The position numbers and the translations under genes are program-made. Positions 63,701-64,000 of a stretch of DNA of 64,000 bases are shown here, piece by piece (within the stretch, counting starts at the first letter, position 1; each line of letters opens with the position of its first letter). The notes under the pieces were generated by a model. The model saw nothing but the letters and a program-made list of their open reading frames with translations. It had not been told where the DNA came from and searched no databases. This DNA is from MWAR01 sp035388825 (GTDB lineage Bacteria > Muiribacteriota > Ozemobacteria > Ozemobacterales > Ozemobacteraceae). The stretch lies in assembly GCA_035388825.1 (NCBI GenBank), contig DAOOQQ010000014.1, positions 23,439-87,438 of the forward strand, given 5' to 3'.

Positions 63701-64000
63701 GCGCCGCCCCGCCGGTTCAGATCGGCCCGGTAGGTGACGCAGTGGATCTCGGGCCGCGCACTCCCCTGTTCCAACCAGGAAACCCGTATGGCGAGCCGCT
63801 TGAGACAGTTCGTGAGATTCAGCGTGTTGGGTCCGAGGAAATCCGTCGGGCGGGGAGCCGCCTCGGAAAATCCGGGATTCTGGACATTCACCGAGTAGTA
63901 GGAAAACGAAACGGGAACCAGTTCGCTCGTGAGCAGCACGCGATAAACGGTACCGTTCGGCCCCGTCACATCCCCCAGAAGGATCGGCTGGGTCGCATAC
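63697..64000 (-). CDS. Partial protein of the pseudopilin cluster, 5' end beyond the window
   Basis: The frame stays open to base 64000. The visible C-terminus (ATQPILLGDVTGPNGTVYRVLLTSELVPVSFSYYSVNVQN) is beta-rich, like a pseudopilin head. A GTG at 63969 lies mid-domain and is unlikely to be the start. The pilin leader should lie upstream of the window. Confidence 0.7.
   Translation of the reverse strand, partial: YATQPILLGDVTGPNGTVYRVLLTSELVPVSFSYYSVNVQNPGFSEAAPRPTDFLGPNTLNLTNCLKRLAIRVSWLEQGSARPEIHCVTYRADLNRRGGA

Overview
The window is GC-rich (roughly 62-65% by eye) and densely coded on both strands, with many 1-4 nt start/stop overlaps. No rRNA, tRNA, CRISPR array, transposase or integrase was seen. 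The cell is probably a diderm. It encodes a probable outer-membrane beta-barrel protein, type IV pseudopilin clusters, ClpS/ClpA and an NtrB/NtrC-type pair. It also has a CsaB-type pyruvyl transferase, which is typical of organisms that anchor surface proteins on pyruvylated wall polymer. Large secreted proteins of unknown family, zinc-ribbon proteins and HEAT-repeat proteins would suit a little-studied deep-branching phylum such as Riflebacteria/Ozemobacteria. That placement is only a guess; no marker gene here decides it.

Layout. 1-5.1 kb: end of a sensor kinase, its sigma54 activator, then two exported proteins (alpha/alpha-toroid with one CxxCH; TPR plus polysaccharide deacetylase) that share an in-frame 43-bp repeat. 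5.1-8.7 kb: an AT-richer accessory patch with DUF4160/DUF2442, a two-helix membrane protein, a repeat-filled intergenic region, an M30-like lipoprotein peptidase and VapBC. 8.7-13.4 kb: Smr, SPFH/zinc-ribbon, Tim44/TerB and a penicillin-binding/class D-like protein. 13.5-21 kb: FG-GAP-like protein, PD40-DUF3160 protein, CapA, outer-membrane protein and cyanophycinase-like protein.

21-27.2 kb is an arsenic locus on the minus strand: arsR, a DUF318/ArsP-like permease, a small redox thioredoxin, an exported thioredoxin, CcdA, arsM, a HEATH-motif protein and ACR3. 27.2-31.8 kb: clpA, clpS and an ABC-F ATPase. 31.9-35.2 kb: aminotransferase, pncB and pncA (NAD salvage). 35.2-38 kb: Ca2+-type P-ATPase. 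38-45.3 kb: HEAT/TM protein plus three pseudopilin-type proteins. 45.5-47 kb: ahcY between two terminators. 47-50.5 kb: a DUF5693-CsaB fusion and a small exported protein. 50.7-55 kb: an unknown protein, HEAT, FHA/membrane and MoxR-like AAA proteins. 55-64 kb: MobA-like transferase, a giant exported protein, two paralogous coiled-coil exported proteins and a second pseudopilin cluster running off the end.

The most unusual signal is not a gene. Short AT-rich islands are scattered through the GC-rich coding sequence, and nearly all have the same internal spacing (TATA, then AT 12 bp after the first AT). In the TATAG subset the motif is almost always on the + strand, regardless of gene direction. 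Other items worth attention are the DUF5693-CsaB fusion, the in-frame dispersed repeat, two promoters that predict leaderless mRNAs, and the unusual arsenic operon.
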